Positions 1 to 8,721 of a stretch of 64,000 nucleotides of DNA are shown in pieces. Within the stretch, counting starts at the first letter, position 1; each line of letters begins with the position of its first letter. The DNA comes from SAR202 cluster bacterium. GTDB lineage: Bacteria > Chloroflexota > Dehalococcoidia > UBA6926 > VFHL01. A model generated the notes under the pieces. The model was given only the letters and a program-made list of their open reading frames with translations, searched no databases and was not told the origin of the DNA. The DNA lies in contig VFHL01000007.1 in NCBI GenBank assembly GCA_009392005.1, positions 1 through 64,000 on the forward strand, written 5' to 3'. The position numbers and the translations under genes were made by a program.

Positions 1-621
1 AACGTCAACATGGTCTCCTTCGTCCTGGAATTCTGCCTGCCATAACGCGGTCAATGTAGCTAAAGAAGCGACTGACCCAACATGGAAAGAGGCGATCCGT
101 CCCGCCATTTTCAATGGCTCATAATCACCATTTCCACTGGTTTTCATGGCACCACCCATCGCCCAAATCGTCAAATCAACGCCCTCCCAGTCTTTATATG
201 GACCGGTCTGGCCAAAATTTGTTATTGATGTCATCACAAGATTAGGATTAATATCTGATAAAGCGTCATAGCCTAATCCAAGGCTTTCCAAATAACCCGG
301 TTTGAAATTTTCAACCACTATTGACGCATCTTTCACCAATTCGCGAATAACATCCTGCCCTTCCTCAGTTTCGATGTCCACGGTAATCGACCGCTTATTC
401 GTATTAAGGAAAAGGAACAATCCACTTTTCTCTGAATCAGGATCATCATTCAAAAACGGACCGTGCATACGTGCTGGGTCACCTGTTTTCGGCTCAACTT
501 TAATGACTTCTGCGCCGTAATCAGACAACATGCGCGTGCAATAGGGCCCAGTCAACATGTTGCTGAGATCAATAACTTTATAGCCCTCCAAGGGCATAAC
601 ATTCGATACAACGTTTGTCAC
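1..621 (-). CDS. Class III (CaiB/BaiF-type) CoA-transferase, partial
   Basis: These 207 codons are the N-terminal half of a family III CoA-transferase; the gene runs off the left edge. The family moves CoA between a carboxylic acid and an acyl-CoA, activating acids for catabolism. Visible family features are the opening LEGYKVIDLSNMLTGPYCTR, the GAEVIKVEPKTGDPAR stretch, NTNKRSITVDI, VENFKPGYLESLGLGYD and TNFGQTGPYKDWEG. The nucleophilic aspartate of this family normally lies a few residues beyond the cut, so activity cannot be judged. The GTG start (619-621) is chosen because GAGGAGAGA sits just upstream; an in-frame ATG lies eight codons further in. It is in the same orientation as the four downstream-numbered acyl-CoA dehydrogenases, so an acid-activation step followed by oxidation is a reasonable inference. 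Confidence 0.9.
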   Translation of the reverse strand, partial: MTNVVSNVMPLEGYKVIDLSNMLTGPYCTRMLSDYGAEVIKVEPKTGDPARMHGPFLNDDPDSEKSGLFLFLNTNKRSITVDIETEEGQDVIRELVKDASIVVENFKPGYLESLGLGYDALSDINPNLVMTSITNFGQTGPYKDWEGVDLTIWAMGGAMKTSGNGDYEPLKMAGRIASFHVGSVASLATLTALWQAEFQDEGDHVDV

Positions 622-836
622 ATCTCTCTCCTCTGTGCACATTAGTAGTACAAACCCTGTTAGGGAATCGATCGCATAGGCTGTACAAACCGGTACGAAT
701 GTACTGCCTCACCGTGCTTCATATGTTACCAGTTAATTTAACCAGATAAATCTCCCACAACAAGAATTCTTGAAAAAATGAGCCGTCAAAACAATAAACA
801 TATGGCGTTTACACCCTGCGAACACAGCACAATAAA

Positions 837-868
837 AAAAAGCGGAGACCTCGCGATCTCCGCTTTTT
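837..868. terminator. Strong bidirectional intrinsic terminator
   Basis: A perfect 12-bp stem (837-848 with 857-868) rich in GC in the middle, with an 8-nt spacer, is flanked by A residues on one side and T residues on the other. It can therefore end transcription in either direction. It lies just after the stop codon of the first minus-strand acyl-CoA dehydrogenase (ending at 893), separating that gene from the CoA-transferase. Confidence 0.9.
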
Positions 869-892
869 GTTTACGCTATTTGCCTACCAAGT

Positions 893-2137
893 TTACTTGG
901 CGGCAGCTGTCGATGGTGTGGGTGCCGCCCGCTCCTTCGTCCGACTGACACCAAGTCGTCGTGCGACAATCACCTTTTGAACTTCAATTGTACCGCCAGG
1001 GTGCGCAGCCGCGAGGGTCTCACGCTGATGTGCCTCAAACTCACCACCATAGATGGCCTTCGGATCGTTCACATCCACTAAGCTTTCCATACCAATCGCT
1101 TCACGCAAGAAATCTGCTACACGAAGACCTGATTCTTTACGCCACAAAGACGCTTGAGAACCTTGATAGGTCATCTCTTGATGTGCCGCATACATCCAGA
1201 AGTTACGCATCTGGAACAACCGTAAAATCTCTGAATCAATATAGGCATCCATCATCACCTGCTGGAGATGAGAACCACTGCTCTTACCATCGTTTCGAGC
1301 CCAATCAAGCATGAAATCAATCGCTCTGTTACGAGGCGCCACTACGCCCGCACCACCATGTTCAATTTCTAAACTCGTCTGTGCTACTTGCCAGCCCTGA
1401 TTCTCTCCGCCAATCACGCGGCTCGATGGCACTCGAACATTATCAAGATAAACCTGACGCTTACCTTGTCCAATCAAGAGGTCCAACGTCTGAGCGGTGA
1501 CACCAGGAGCATCACCAGGTACATAGAAGAATCCCATATTACGATGACGTGGAGCATTCGGATCAGTCACAGCTAAACAAAAAAGTTCGCCCATCTGCAA
1601 TTCATCCGGTACTTTCGTATCTTCACTCGCATAACCAACATCACCACCAACGAAAACTTTTTCGCCAGTGATAACCCAGTCATCACCATCTTTTATGGCC
1701 CGGGTTTTTAATGAAGCAAGGTCTGACCCCGCCCCAGGTTCGGTAAATAACTGCCAACCTAATTTTTGACCGGTCAAACGTGGTGGGAGGAATTCACGTT
1801 TCTGTTCGTCCGTACCCCACACCATTAAAGCGGGAAGATCGAAGCCGTTATCATGCCCAGGTAAGGGAACCTCCATACGATTCAACTCTTCCTGAATAAC
1901 GACATTGTGTTCAGCGGTCAATCCACCACCACCAAACTCTTGTGGATACATAGGATGAAGCCATCCTTTAGATCCAAGTTCTTTCCGGAACTCAAAGTTC
2001 CACTCGAACAGCTCTTGATCCATATGTTTGGCGTCAAGAGGCCGTCGCATGCCCTCAGGAACTTTTTCTTCTAACCACGAGCGCACCTCAGATCGAAATG
2101 CTTCCTGCTCCGGTGTGTAACGATATACAAAATCCAT
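893..2137 (-). CDS. Acyl-CoA dehydrogenase family protein, paralogue 1
   Basis: This 414-residue flavoprotein would oxidise an acyl-CoA thioester at the alpha-beta carbons and pass electrons to an electron-transfer flavoprotein. The FAD/substrate middle-domain signature LFTEPGAGSDLASLKTR is at about residues 130-146 and a second one, GEKVFVGGD, at 158-166. The C-terminal HPGGTIEVQKVIVARRLG (379-396) occupies the place of the usual YEGTxxxQ motif, so the classical catalytic glutamate is glycine here. A glutamate in LEIEH (E259) sits where isovaleryl- and long-chain-type enzymes carry their base. It is one of four tandem paralogues with the same N-terminus (MDF-Y-YT) and the same C-terminal ERAAPTP tail. 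The substrate is unknown. Terminator 837-868 follows it. Confidence 0.93.
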   Translation of the reverse strand: MDFVYRYTPEQEAFRSEVRSWLEEKVPEGMRRPLDAKHMDQELFEWNFEFRKELGSKGWLHPMYPQEFGGGGLTAEHNVVIQEELNRMEVPLPGHDNGFDLPALMVWGTDEQKREFLPPRLTGQKLGWQLFTEPGAGSDLASLKTRAIKDGDDWVITGEKVFVGGDVGYASEDTKVPDELQMGELFCLAVTDPNAPRHRNMGFFYVPGDAPGVTAQTLDLLIGQGKRQVYLDNVRVPSSRVIGGENQGWQVAQTSLEIEHGGAGVVAPRNRAIDFMLDWARNDGKSSGSHLQQVMMDAYIDSEILRLFQMRNFWMYAAHQEMTYQGSQASLWRKESGLRVADFLREAIGMESLVDVNDPKAIYGGEFEAHQRETLAAAHPGGTIEVQKVIVARRLGVSRTKERAAPTPSTAAAK

Positions 2138-2329
2138 TCCTGCCCCCTCGTGTCTTCATCTTATTATGTCGCTTACTCTAAATCGGCCGCGCACAGCGGA
2201 GCCGATCCGCGGTGATTCTATAGGACTCCAACCACCTCGTCAAGATCGGTACTCAATAAGAAGCCGTCACCGCCAACGACGACCAATACTCGACAGTAAA
2301 AAAATTGCACCGTACCCGCTCGATTACCC

Positions 2330-3592
2330 TTAGGCATCACTACTGGCTACCATTGTTGCCGGAGTCGGAGCCGCGCGCTCCTTTGTTCGACTCACGCCAA
2401 GTCGTCGCGCGACAATAACCTTCTGCACTTCAATCGTGCCGCCAGGATGAGCCGCCGCTAACGTCTCGCGCTGATGCAACTCCATTTCGCCTTCAATCGC
2501 CACTTTACCATCTCGAAAATCGAGTAGGGATGACAAATTACATACTTCACGGATCGCGTCGGCAACGCGTAGCGCTGATTCCTTCCGGAGAAGGGCAAAT
2601 TGGGAGCCATGATACGTCATTTCTTGTTTCGTATCGTACATCCAATAATTTCGCATACCGAACAGTCTTACCTGTTCAGTATCGATGTATGCATCCATCA
2701 AAATTTGTTTTAAGTGATCGTCATGAACGCCTTCATTCTCACGCAGGTGATTGATCACTTTCGACAATGTTCGCTCTCTCTGCGTTGCGCCGCCGCCGCC
2801 GCCGTGCTCGATCTCAAGTGTCGTTTGGGTCACTTGCCAACCCTGCGTTTCTCCACCAATTACGTTATCCGATGACACTCGAACATTATCAAGATAAATT
2901 TGACGCTTCCCGTGACCAACAAGTAGATCTAATGTTTGCGCTGTTATTCCCGGAGTCTCCCCGGGGATATAGAAGTAACCCATATTGCGATGCCGTGGAG
3001 CATTTGGATCCGTAATAGCAAGACAAAACAAGTATCCCATTTGTAACTCATCGGGTGTCTTTGTATCAGGATCTGCATAGCCCGAGTCTCCCCCGACAAA
3101 CACTTTCTCACCCGTAATCACCCAGTCATCTCCATCTTTCACTGCTCGTGTTTTCAAAGATGCCAAATCTGAACCAGCACCTGGCTCGGTAAACAATTGC
3201 CATGCAATTTTTTCTCCGCGCAAGCGAGAGACCAAAAAATTCTCTTTCTGCTCGTCAGTTCCCCAAACCATCAATGCAGGCAAATCATTCTGGTTATCAT
3301 GAAATTTCAATCCATCAATCGGAATATCTTGTTTTTCTAACTCCTCTTGGATCACAACATCGTGTTCAGCACTTAAGCCACCGCCGCCATACTCCTTCGG
3401 GTATGTCGCGTGCAACCAACCTTTCGCCCCTAGCTGTTCCCGAAATGTTTTGACCCACTGCCATGTCTCATGTGGCATGTTTTTCGCATCATTTGGCCAA
3501 CGCACTCCGGTTGGTATATTGTCGTCTAACCAACTACGTACCTCTTGGCGAAATGCCTGCTGCTCAGCCGTGTAACGATACTCGAAATCCAT
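2330..3592 (-). CDS. Acyl-CoA dehydrogenase family protein, paralogue 2
   Basis: This 420-residue acyl-CoA dehydrogenase paralogue has the same order of motifs as its neighbours: MDFEYRYTAEQQAFR at the start, LFTEPGAGSDLASLKTR, VITGEKVFVGGD, DPNAPRHRNMGYFYIPGE, LEIEHGGGGG and the C-terminal HPGGTIEVQKVIVARRLG. As in paralogue 1, the YEGT catalytic glutamate is glycine and the LEIEH glutamate is kept. The DNA of the conserved blocks is visibly similar between copies, but enough divergence exists that this is an old duplication, not an assembly artefact. About 190 bp separate it from paralogue 1 and 113 bp from paralogue 3, so co-transcription is possible but not proved. FAD-dependent acyl-CoA oxidation is the family role; the substrate is unknown. 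Confidence 0.93.
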   Translation of the reverse strand: MDFEYRYTAEQQAFRQEVRSWLDDNIPTGVRWPNDAKNMPHETWQWVKTFREQLGAKGWLHATYPKEYGGGGLSAEHDVVIQEELEKQDIPIDGLKFHDNQNDLPALMVWGTDEQKENFLVSRLRGEKIAWQLFTEPGAGSDLASLKTRAVKDGDDWVITGEKVFVGGDSGYADPDTKTPDELQMGYLFCLAITDPNAPRHRNMGYFYIPGETPGITAQTLDLLVGHGKRQIYLDNVRVSSDNVIGGETQGWQVTQTTLEIEHGGGGGATQRERTLSKVINHLRENEGVHDDHLKQILMDAYIDTEQVRLFGMRNYWMYDTKQEMTYHGSQFALLRKESALRVADAIREVCNLSSLLDFRDGKVAIEGEMELHQRETLAAAHPGGTIEVQKVIVARRLGVSRTKERAAPTPATMVASSDA

Positions 3593-3705
3593 CCTAGCCT
3601 CCTACGAGGGCCGCCCCTCACTATTCCTGCACCTTTCAACTATCCTGATCATACCGTTGCAAAATTGGACCTAGTACCTGCATATTAGATCAATTCATGA
3701 AAGTA

Positions 3706-4953
3706 TTATGTAGCGGTCGATGGAGTCGGCGCTGCACGCTCCTTCGTTCGACTCACACCAATCCTACGTGCAACAATCACCTTCTGAACCTCAATTGTGC
3801 CGCCTGGATGTGCCCCGGCAAGACTCTCTCGCTGATGGCTTTCCCATTCGCCATCAAATAAAACTTCTGGATCATTCACATTGACTAAGGAATGCAAGCC
3901 GGCCACTTCACGAATGTTATCAGCAACACGAATTGCCGATTCCTTGCCCATCAATGCAAATTGTGATCCCTGATACGTCATCTCCTGGCCCGCGCTGTAC
4001 AACCACGAATTTCGTACGCTAAAAAGCCGTAAGCATTCATTGTCAACAAACGCATCAACCATCAACTGCTGGTCATGCGCGTTTCGGCTTTTCTTGGTAT
4101 CACGTGCCCAATCAAATATGCGTTCGATCGCGGTATCACGAATGAAGACTGCTCCGTCTCCACCATGCTCAATCTCTAAGGTCGTTTGTGCAACTTGCCA
4201 TCCTTGTGCCTCCCCACCTATCAACCGAGATGAAGGAACACGAACGTTATCAAGGTATAGTTGACGTTTCCCATGACCAACCAACAGATCTAGGGTCTGC
4301 GCAGTCACACCTGAAGCATTCCCTGGGATATAAAAATATCCCATGTTTCTATGTCGGGGAGCATTTGGATCTGTTATCGCAAGACAGAACATCTCACCCA
4401 TTTGCCACTCATCAGGTGCTTTAGTCTCGCTACTGCCATACCCTGCGTCACCTCCAACAAAGACTTTTTCTCCGGTGATAATCCAATCATCGCCATCTTT
4501 AACAGCTCGTGTCTTCAAAGATGCCAAATCTGAGCCAGCACCTGGCTCGGTAAACAGTTGCCACCCTAACTTTTCTCCTGTCAAACGTGGGGGCAGGAAT
4601 TCCTTCTTCTGATCTTCTGTTCCCCAGACGGCAATTGCTGGTAAATCAAGAGTATTATCATGAAACCGAAGCCCATCCACTGGAGCATCCACTCTTTGCA
4701 ACTCTTCCATGATCACGACTGCATGTTCAGTATCTAACCCGCCGCCGCCATATTCTTTGGGATATGTCGGATGTAACCATCCTTTGTTGCCAAGCGCTTG
4801 GCGAAATTCTTTGACCCAAAGCCAAACTTCTTTCGACATAGATTTCGAATCGAGAGGATCCGGCATGCCTTCTGGAATTTGGTCTTCGATCCAAGAGCGC
4901 ACCTCTTGACGAAATGCCTCTTGCTCTGCTGTGTAATGATAAGCGAAATCCAT
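3706..4953 (-). CDS. Acyl-CoA dehydrogenase family protein, paralogue 3
   Basis: This is the third tandem acyl-CoA dehydrogenase paralogue, 415 residues from the ATG at 4953. The open frame continues upstream to 5052, but 4953 is preferred: it is preceded by GGAGAACAGGAGAAATTT and gives the MDFAYHYTAEQEAFR N-terminus shared by all four copies. The core signatures TEPGAGSDLASLKTR, IITGEKVFVGGD, LEIEHGGDGA and HPGGTIEVQKVIVARRIG are present. The glycine at the YEGT glutamate position and the retained EIEH glutamate match the other copies. A strong hairpin at 5105-5138 separates it from paralogue 4, suggesting it starts its own transcript or relies on read-through. Confidence 0.93.
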   Translation of the reverse strand: MDFAYHYTAEQEAFRQEVRSWIEDQIPEGMPDPLDSKSMSKEVWLWVKEFRQALGNKGWLHPTYPKEYGGGGLDTEHAVVIMEELQRVDAPVDGLRFHDNTLDLPAIAVWGTEDQKKEFLPPRLTGEKLGWQLFTEPGAGSDLASLKTRAVKDGDDWIITGEKVFVGGDAGYGSSETKAPDEWQMGEMFCLAITDPNAPRHRNMGYFYIPGNASGVTAQTLDLLVGHGKRQLYLDNVRVPSSRLIGGEAQGWQVAQTTLEIEHGGDGAVFIRDTAIERIFDWARDTKKSRNAHDQQLMVDAFVDNECLRLFSVRNSWLYSAGQEMTYQGSQFALMGKESAIRVADNIREVAGLHSLVNVNDPEVLFDGEWESHQRESLAGAHPGGTIEVQKVIVARRIGVSRTKERAAPTPSTAT

Positions 4954-5104
4954 AAATTTCTCCTGTTCTCCACCGTCATATTTCCACAGCACAAATAAGC
5001 GCCGCGTATAAAATAGCAAGCTCCATTCTAACCGATGGTAGCTAACTCTCAATCTAACGTCAATTTAACCCATAAATACCCACCATCTACAATCCATTTC
5101 ACAA

Positions 5105-5138
5105 AAAAGGGGGGAGGCCTCAAGGCCTCCCCCCTTTT
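5105..5138. terminator. Strong bidirectional intrinsic terminator
   Basis: A perfect 15-bp stem (5105-5119 with 5124-5138) closes a TCAA tetraloop, with a run of six G opposite six C and A/T tracts on the outside. It lies between acyl-CoA dehydrogenase paralogues 3 and 4, downstream of the stop codon of paralogue 4 on the minus strand. The symmetry means it could work in either direction. Confidence 0.92.
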
Positions 5139-5168
5139 GAATCATTTAATGCTTCGGTTTTTCTATCA

Positions 5169-6419
5169 TCACCTTGCTGATGCGGTAGAAGGAGTTGGAG
5201 CTGCTCGCTCCTGTGTCCGACTAACCCCTATACGCCGTGCGATGATAACCCGTTGCACCTCAATGGTGCCACCGGGGTGGGCACCCGCAAGACTTTCTCG
5301 CTGGTGATGCTCAAATTCTCCTTCGTACTCTGCCCCTGGATCCTCTACATCCAACAGTGAATCAAGACCAATCACATCACGAATTGCATCAGCAATAACT
5401 AAATCAGACTCCTTGCGAATCAAGGACGACTGAGATCCATGATATGTCATCTCCTGTTTCGTGCTGTACATCCAATAGTTCCTCATATTGATTAACCGCA
5501 AAACTTCAGACTCGATAAAGGCATCCATTGCAATCTGTTGGAGATGAGGATCTGAACCAACACCTGTGTCACGAATGTAGTTAAGGAATTTTTCAACCGT
5601 AGCATGCCGCGGGATAATCGATCCTCCACCGCCATGCTCAATCTCTAGAGTTGTCTGAGCAACTTGCCAACCTTGCGTCTCACCACCGATTAACCGCTCA
5701 TTTGAAACACGTACATTGTCAAGATAAACCTGGCGTTTCCCATGACCTACAAGGAGATCAAGGGTTTGTACAGACATTCCTGGAACCATACCGGGGATAT
5801 AAAAATACCCCATGTTCCGGTGTCGTGGGGCATTCGGATCTGTAATCGCTAAACAGAAGATTTCACCAACTTGCATCTCATCTGGAACTTTTGTCTCAGG
5901 ATCAATGTATCCATGATCCCCACCAACAAACACTTTTTCACCAGTGATCACCCAGTCATCTCCGTCTTTCACTGCACGTGTCTTAAGAGATGCCAAGTCA
6001 GATCCTGCACCCGGTTCTGTGAATAATTGCCACGCTAACTTGTCGCCACTTAAACGGCCGGGCAAGAAGTCTTTCTTCTGCTCTTCCGTTCCCCAAACCA
6101 TGATTGCTGGCAAATCAAGACTATTATCATAAAATTGATTGAAGATAGGCAATTCAAGGCTCTTCAATTCCTCTTGAATCACCATATTATGTTCGGCAGT
6201 TAATCCACCACCACCATACTCTTTCGGATAGGTTGGATATAGCCATCCTTGTTCGCCTAATTTCATACGAAACTCTTTGGCCCACTCCCATGTCTCGCGA
6301 TCCATATGTTTAGAATCATGAGGTTGTTCGAAGTGATCCGGCACATTCTCGCCAAGCCATTCACGTACTTCTGTACGAAACTTCTCTTGCTCATCCGTGT
6401 AGTGGTAAACGAAATCCAT
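5169..6419 (-). CDS. Acyl-CoA dehydrogenase family protein, paralogue 4
   Basis: This is the first gene of the minus-strand array in transcription order, 416 residues from the ATG at 6419. The frame is open up to 6485, but the shared MDFVYHYTDEQEKFR start and a GGAAGGTG ribosome site upstream favour 6419. It carries TEPGAGSDLASLKTR, VITGEKVFVGGD, DPNAPRHRNMGYFYIPG, LEIEHGGGGS and HPGGTIEVQRVIIARRIG. As in its three paralogues, glycine replaces the YEGT catalytic glutamate and a glutamate is kept in LEIEH. The array suggests related acyl-CoA substrates handled by specialised copies, or hetero-oligomers; neither can be settled from sequence. Terminator 5105-5138 follows. Confidence 0.93.
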   Translation of the reverse strand: MDFVYHYTDEQEKFRTEVREWLGENVPDHFEQPHDSKHMDRETWEWAKEFRMKLGEQGWLYPTYPKEYGGGGLTAEHNMVIQEELKSLELPIFNQFYDNSLDLPAIMVWGTEEQKKDFLPGRLSGDKLAWQLFTEPGAGSDLASLKTRAVKDGDDWVITGEKVFVGGDHGYIDPETKVPDEMQVGEIFCLAITDPNAPRHRNMGYFYIPGMVPGMSVQTLDLLVGHGKRQVYLDNVRVSNERLIGGETQGWQVAQTTLEIEHGGGGSIIPRHATVEKFLNYIRDTGVGSDPHLQQIAMDAFIESEVLRLINMRNYWMYSTKQEMTYHGSQSSLIRKESDLVIADAIRDVIGLDSLLDVEDPGAEYEGEFEHHQRESLAGAHPGGTIEVQRVIIARRIGVSRTQERAAPTPSTASAR

Positions 6420-6702
6420 ATTCACACCTTCCTGCCGACGCCCCGATGACATCACGCGATAAAATCTATTCTCACCTACCAACAAATTCGTGTGTTGATT
6501 CTACCACATGAAAACACGGGGATGTATGATATCACCTACAAAAAACATGGTGTTTTACGTAAAAAGTCTACATTTATGGGAAAAACCTCATTATCCTGAT
6601 TACGAAACAGAGTTTGCTAGTCAACAAGAGCCTTGTTTCCCAATTTGAACATGCTGAGGCTTTACGACAGGTTCCAATCAACGATATAATCGTGATTGAA
6701 CC
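6420..6702. other. Intergenic region between the dehydrogenase array and the tRNA genes
   Basis: No credible protein gene is seen. It must hold the minus-strand promoter of acyl-CoA dehydrogenase paralogue 4 (not confidently located) and the plus-strand promoter of the tRNA genes (6661-6690). A small inverted repeat (AAAACA TGG TGTTTT) lies near 6543-6557, with no assigned function. Confidence 0.5.
6661..6690 (+). promoter_or_regulatory. Sigma-70-type promoter of the tRNA-Leu/tRNA-Cys pair
   Basis: TTTACG (6661-6666) and a perfect TATAAT (6685-6690) are spaced by 18 bp. The expected transcription start, near 6697, is about 6 nt ahead of tRNA-Leu at 6703, as is common for tRNA operons. Confidence 0.7.
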
Positions 6703-6789
6703 GCCGAGGTGGTGGAACCGGTAGACACGCTGTCTTGAGGGGGCAGTGGGCGAAAGCTCGTAGGAGTTCGAGTCTCCTCCTCGGCACCA
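6703..6789 (+). tRNA. tRNA-Leu (GAG)
   Basis: The sequence folds as a class II tRNA. The acceptor GCCGAGG pairs with CCTCGGC, the anticodon stem CTGTC/GGCAG encloses TTGAGGG with anticodon GAG, the long variable arm is typical of leucine tRNAs, and the T arm carries GTTCGAG. The 3' CCA is encoded. It reads CUC/CUU codons. tRNA-Cys follows 27 nt later, probably on the same transcript. Confidence 0.95.
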
Positions 6790-6816
6790 GAGTTCCATGA
6801 CGTGAGTTTCATTAAA

Positions 6817-6893
6817 GGCGACGTAGCCAAGTGGTCTAAGGCGGGGGTCTGCAAAACCCCTATTCGTCGGTTCAAATCCGACCGTCGCCTCCA
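6817..6893 (+). tRNA. tRNA-Cys (GCA)
   Basis: The acceptor stem GGCGACG pairs with CGTCGCC. The anticodon stem GGGGT/ACCCC encloses CTGCAAA, giving anticodon GCA. The T loop is TTCAAAT, the discriminator is U and CCA is encoded at 6891-6893. It is probably co-transcribed with tRNA-Leu(GAG) from the promoter at 6661-6690. Confidence 0.95.
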
Positions 6894-7076
6894 ATTTTTA
6901 TCTTTTACGAAATCTCTTCGCCAGATATAAAATCGCAATTGAGACACCTTTAATCAATTTTATTTCCAAATCCTTACCTCAAAGCAATTCAGGACATGAT
7001 TAGTGAATCCACTAGACTGGATACGTTCTAATGGATGCCATGCTGAACAAATTGATTCAATGGATCTGATAATATT

Positions 7077-8366
7077 GTGTCTAATGTTATGAAAAGCTTT
7101 TTCAAATCTCATTATGGCTGGTGGATCTTAGCCGGAGCAGTTCTGACCCAATACACCGCGACAAGCATGGGCCAAATGGTATCGGGAGTCATGCTTGAAC
7201 CATTAGTAGACGAATTAGGTCTACAGGTCTGGCAGTTCGCAGCGTCAGTTTCCATCGCGATGGTCATCGGCGGCGTAATGGCCATCTTTGTTGGACCACA
7301 AGTCGACAGAATCGGCCCTCGACGATTAATGATTAGTGGTGCAATAATCTGTAGCGCGGGGTTAATAGGATTGGCATGGCAATCCTCATTTTGGCTGTTC
7401 GTGCTTTTCCAGACAATTAGCCGGTCATTTGGCCTGCCACTATTCGGCCCATTAGTTGTGAATGCAACTTTAACAAAATGGTTCATCGCACGCCGTGGAT
7501 GGGCATTGGCCATAGGTTCAGCAGGGGTATCCCTCGCGGGACTCATCACCCCAATTTTGATGACGAGTATTGTCGACTCCCAAGGATGGCGATTCGGATA
7601 CCTCACATTAGCAGGTATAGTTGCGACAATTATTTTGCCGATAGCTTTCGTTATGCGGCGGCAACCCGAAGACGTGGGGTTATTCCCTGACGGACGACAA
7701 GAGGCAATCCCCGAAGGGGACACCGAAAATAAGAGCGCCATCGCGCAAGCACGAGATGACCAGCAAACATACACTCGAACCGAATCGATCCGAACACCAG
7801 GATTTTGGCTACTGACTCTCGGATACGGATTAAATGCCGCTGCACTTGGATCAGTGTTAATGTATGCCATTCCCTTCGCCGGAGCCGCCGGTTTCTCGCG
7901 AAGCATCGCCGCAACTGGACTAGGAATTAATGGCCTCGGGAATCTTTCATCAAAAGCCGTGTGGGGTTGGGGATTACAGCGATTTGATCCTAGGCGATTA
8001 GCAGGCATGGCTTTTTGCACATCAGCGACAGGTGTTTTCATAATGCTGCTTGGGGATTTTACCCAAGAAACAATCATCTTGATGATCGGGTTTTACCTTT
8101 ACGGTTTTGGCTTCGGTGGTACGATCCCAATCAGTGAATTTTTATGGGCAAGATACTTTGGTCGAAGACACATAGGTGCGATCCGTGGAATCAGCCGTCC
8201 CATGACACTTCTTTTTAGTGCAGGCGGACCAATTGCAACAGGACTTTGGTTCGACACTATCGGCTCCTATCAAGGAGCATTTTTCACGTTAGCGTGTTTA
8301 TACTTGCTCGGTGCAATAACCATCAATGTCTCAAAGGCGCCACCACCAAATCAACCGAAGGCGTAA
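7077..8366 (+). CDS. MFS transporter
   Basis: This 429-residue integral membrane protein has about 12 hydrophobic segments and the major facilitator layout. The loop after the second helix, GPQVDRIGPRRLMISG (about residues 79-94), matches the MFS signature between TM2 and TM3. The halves are joined by a charged central loop (about 205-235). The start taken is GTG at 7077; an in-frame ATG at 7089 is an alternative and neither has a strong ribosome site. The family exchanges or exports small solutes using ion gradients. Its overall look resembles the monocarboxylate/oxalate-formate-type branch, but the substrate is not predictable. It stands alone between tRNA genes. Confidence 0.85.
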   Translation: MSNVMKSFFKSHYGWWILAGAVLTQYTATSMGQMVSGVMLEPLVDELGLQVWQFAASVSIAMVIGGVMAIFVGPQVDRIGPRRLMISGAIICSAGLIGLAWQSSFWLFVLFQTISRSFGLPLFGPLVVNATLTKWFIARRGWALAIGSAGVSLAGLITPILMTSIVDSQGWRFGYLTLAGIVATIILPIAFVMRRQPEDVGLFPDGRQEAIPEGDTENKSAIAQARDDQQTYTRTESIRTPGFWLLTLGYGLNAAALGSVLMYAIPFAGAAGFSRSIAATGLGINGLGNLSSKAVWGWGLQRFDPRRLAGMAFCTSATGVFIMLLGDFTQETIILMIGFYLYGFGFGGTIPISEFLWARYFGRRHIGAIRGISRPMTLLFSAGGPIATGLWFDTIGSYQGAFFTLACLYLLGAITINVSKAPPPNQPKA

Positions 8367-8451
8367 TTAGGACTCGTGCACGCCAAGAAGATGCTGGGTA
8401 CTTTTACCATGGACAGCACTCAATGCCCCAGATACAATTAAAGGATACGTC

Positions 8452-8537
8452 GCCGGGGTGGCGAAATGGCAGACGCGGCGGACTTAAAATCCTCTGTCCT
8501 TATGGGCGTGCGGGTTCGAATCCCGCCCCCGGCACCA
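8452..8537 (+). tRNA. tRNA-Leu (TAA)
   Basis: This is a class II tRNA. The acceptor GCCGGGG pairs with CCCCGGC, the D arm is GCG...CGC, the anticodon loop CTTAAAA gives anticodon TAA, and a long variable arm, a GTTCGAA T loop and encoded CCA are present. One position of the anticodon stem appears to be a C-U mismatch (GCGGA against TCCTC), which is slightly unusual but does not obscure the identity. Confidence 0.93.
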
Positions 8538-8663
8538 ATAAACCCGCGTGGCAGGGAAAACACAAGCCAACAGCCAAACGTTCAGAAAAAAATTCGGTCG
8601 CTGGGGAAGATCGCAAGGATTGACATATGTCTTTTTCAGCGACGAGACCGGATCTGTTTTGTA

Positions 8664-8672
8664 TGCTATATT
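8664..8672 (+). promoter_or_regulatory. Candidate extended -10 promoter for the NYN gene
   Basis: TGCTATATT fits the TGnTATAAT extended -10 pattern with one mismatch. It lies about 50 nt before the ATG at 8722. No good -35 box is at the right distance, as is usual for extended -10 promoters. Confidence 0.4.
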
Positions 8673-8721
8673 GAGTTCAATGCACGGAACTCATCCTGTG
8701 AACGAAGAAATGCGATACTGA

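Noticed and set aside
6574-6947. Two minus-strand frames over the tRNA pair
   Set aside because: They are antisense translations of tRNA-Cys and tRNA-Leu (GFEPTNRGFADPRL-type peptides are a well-known artefact).
7112-8077. Long minus-strand frame opposite the MFS gene
   Set aside because: It is rich in Pro, Ser and Asn, typical of the reverse of a hydrophobic gene; the plus-strand frame is a clear transporter.
8620-8625. Perfect TTGACA as a -35 box for the NYN gene
   Set aside because: No -10 hexamer is found 16-18 bp downstream; the extended -10 at 8664 is too far away.
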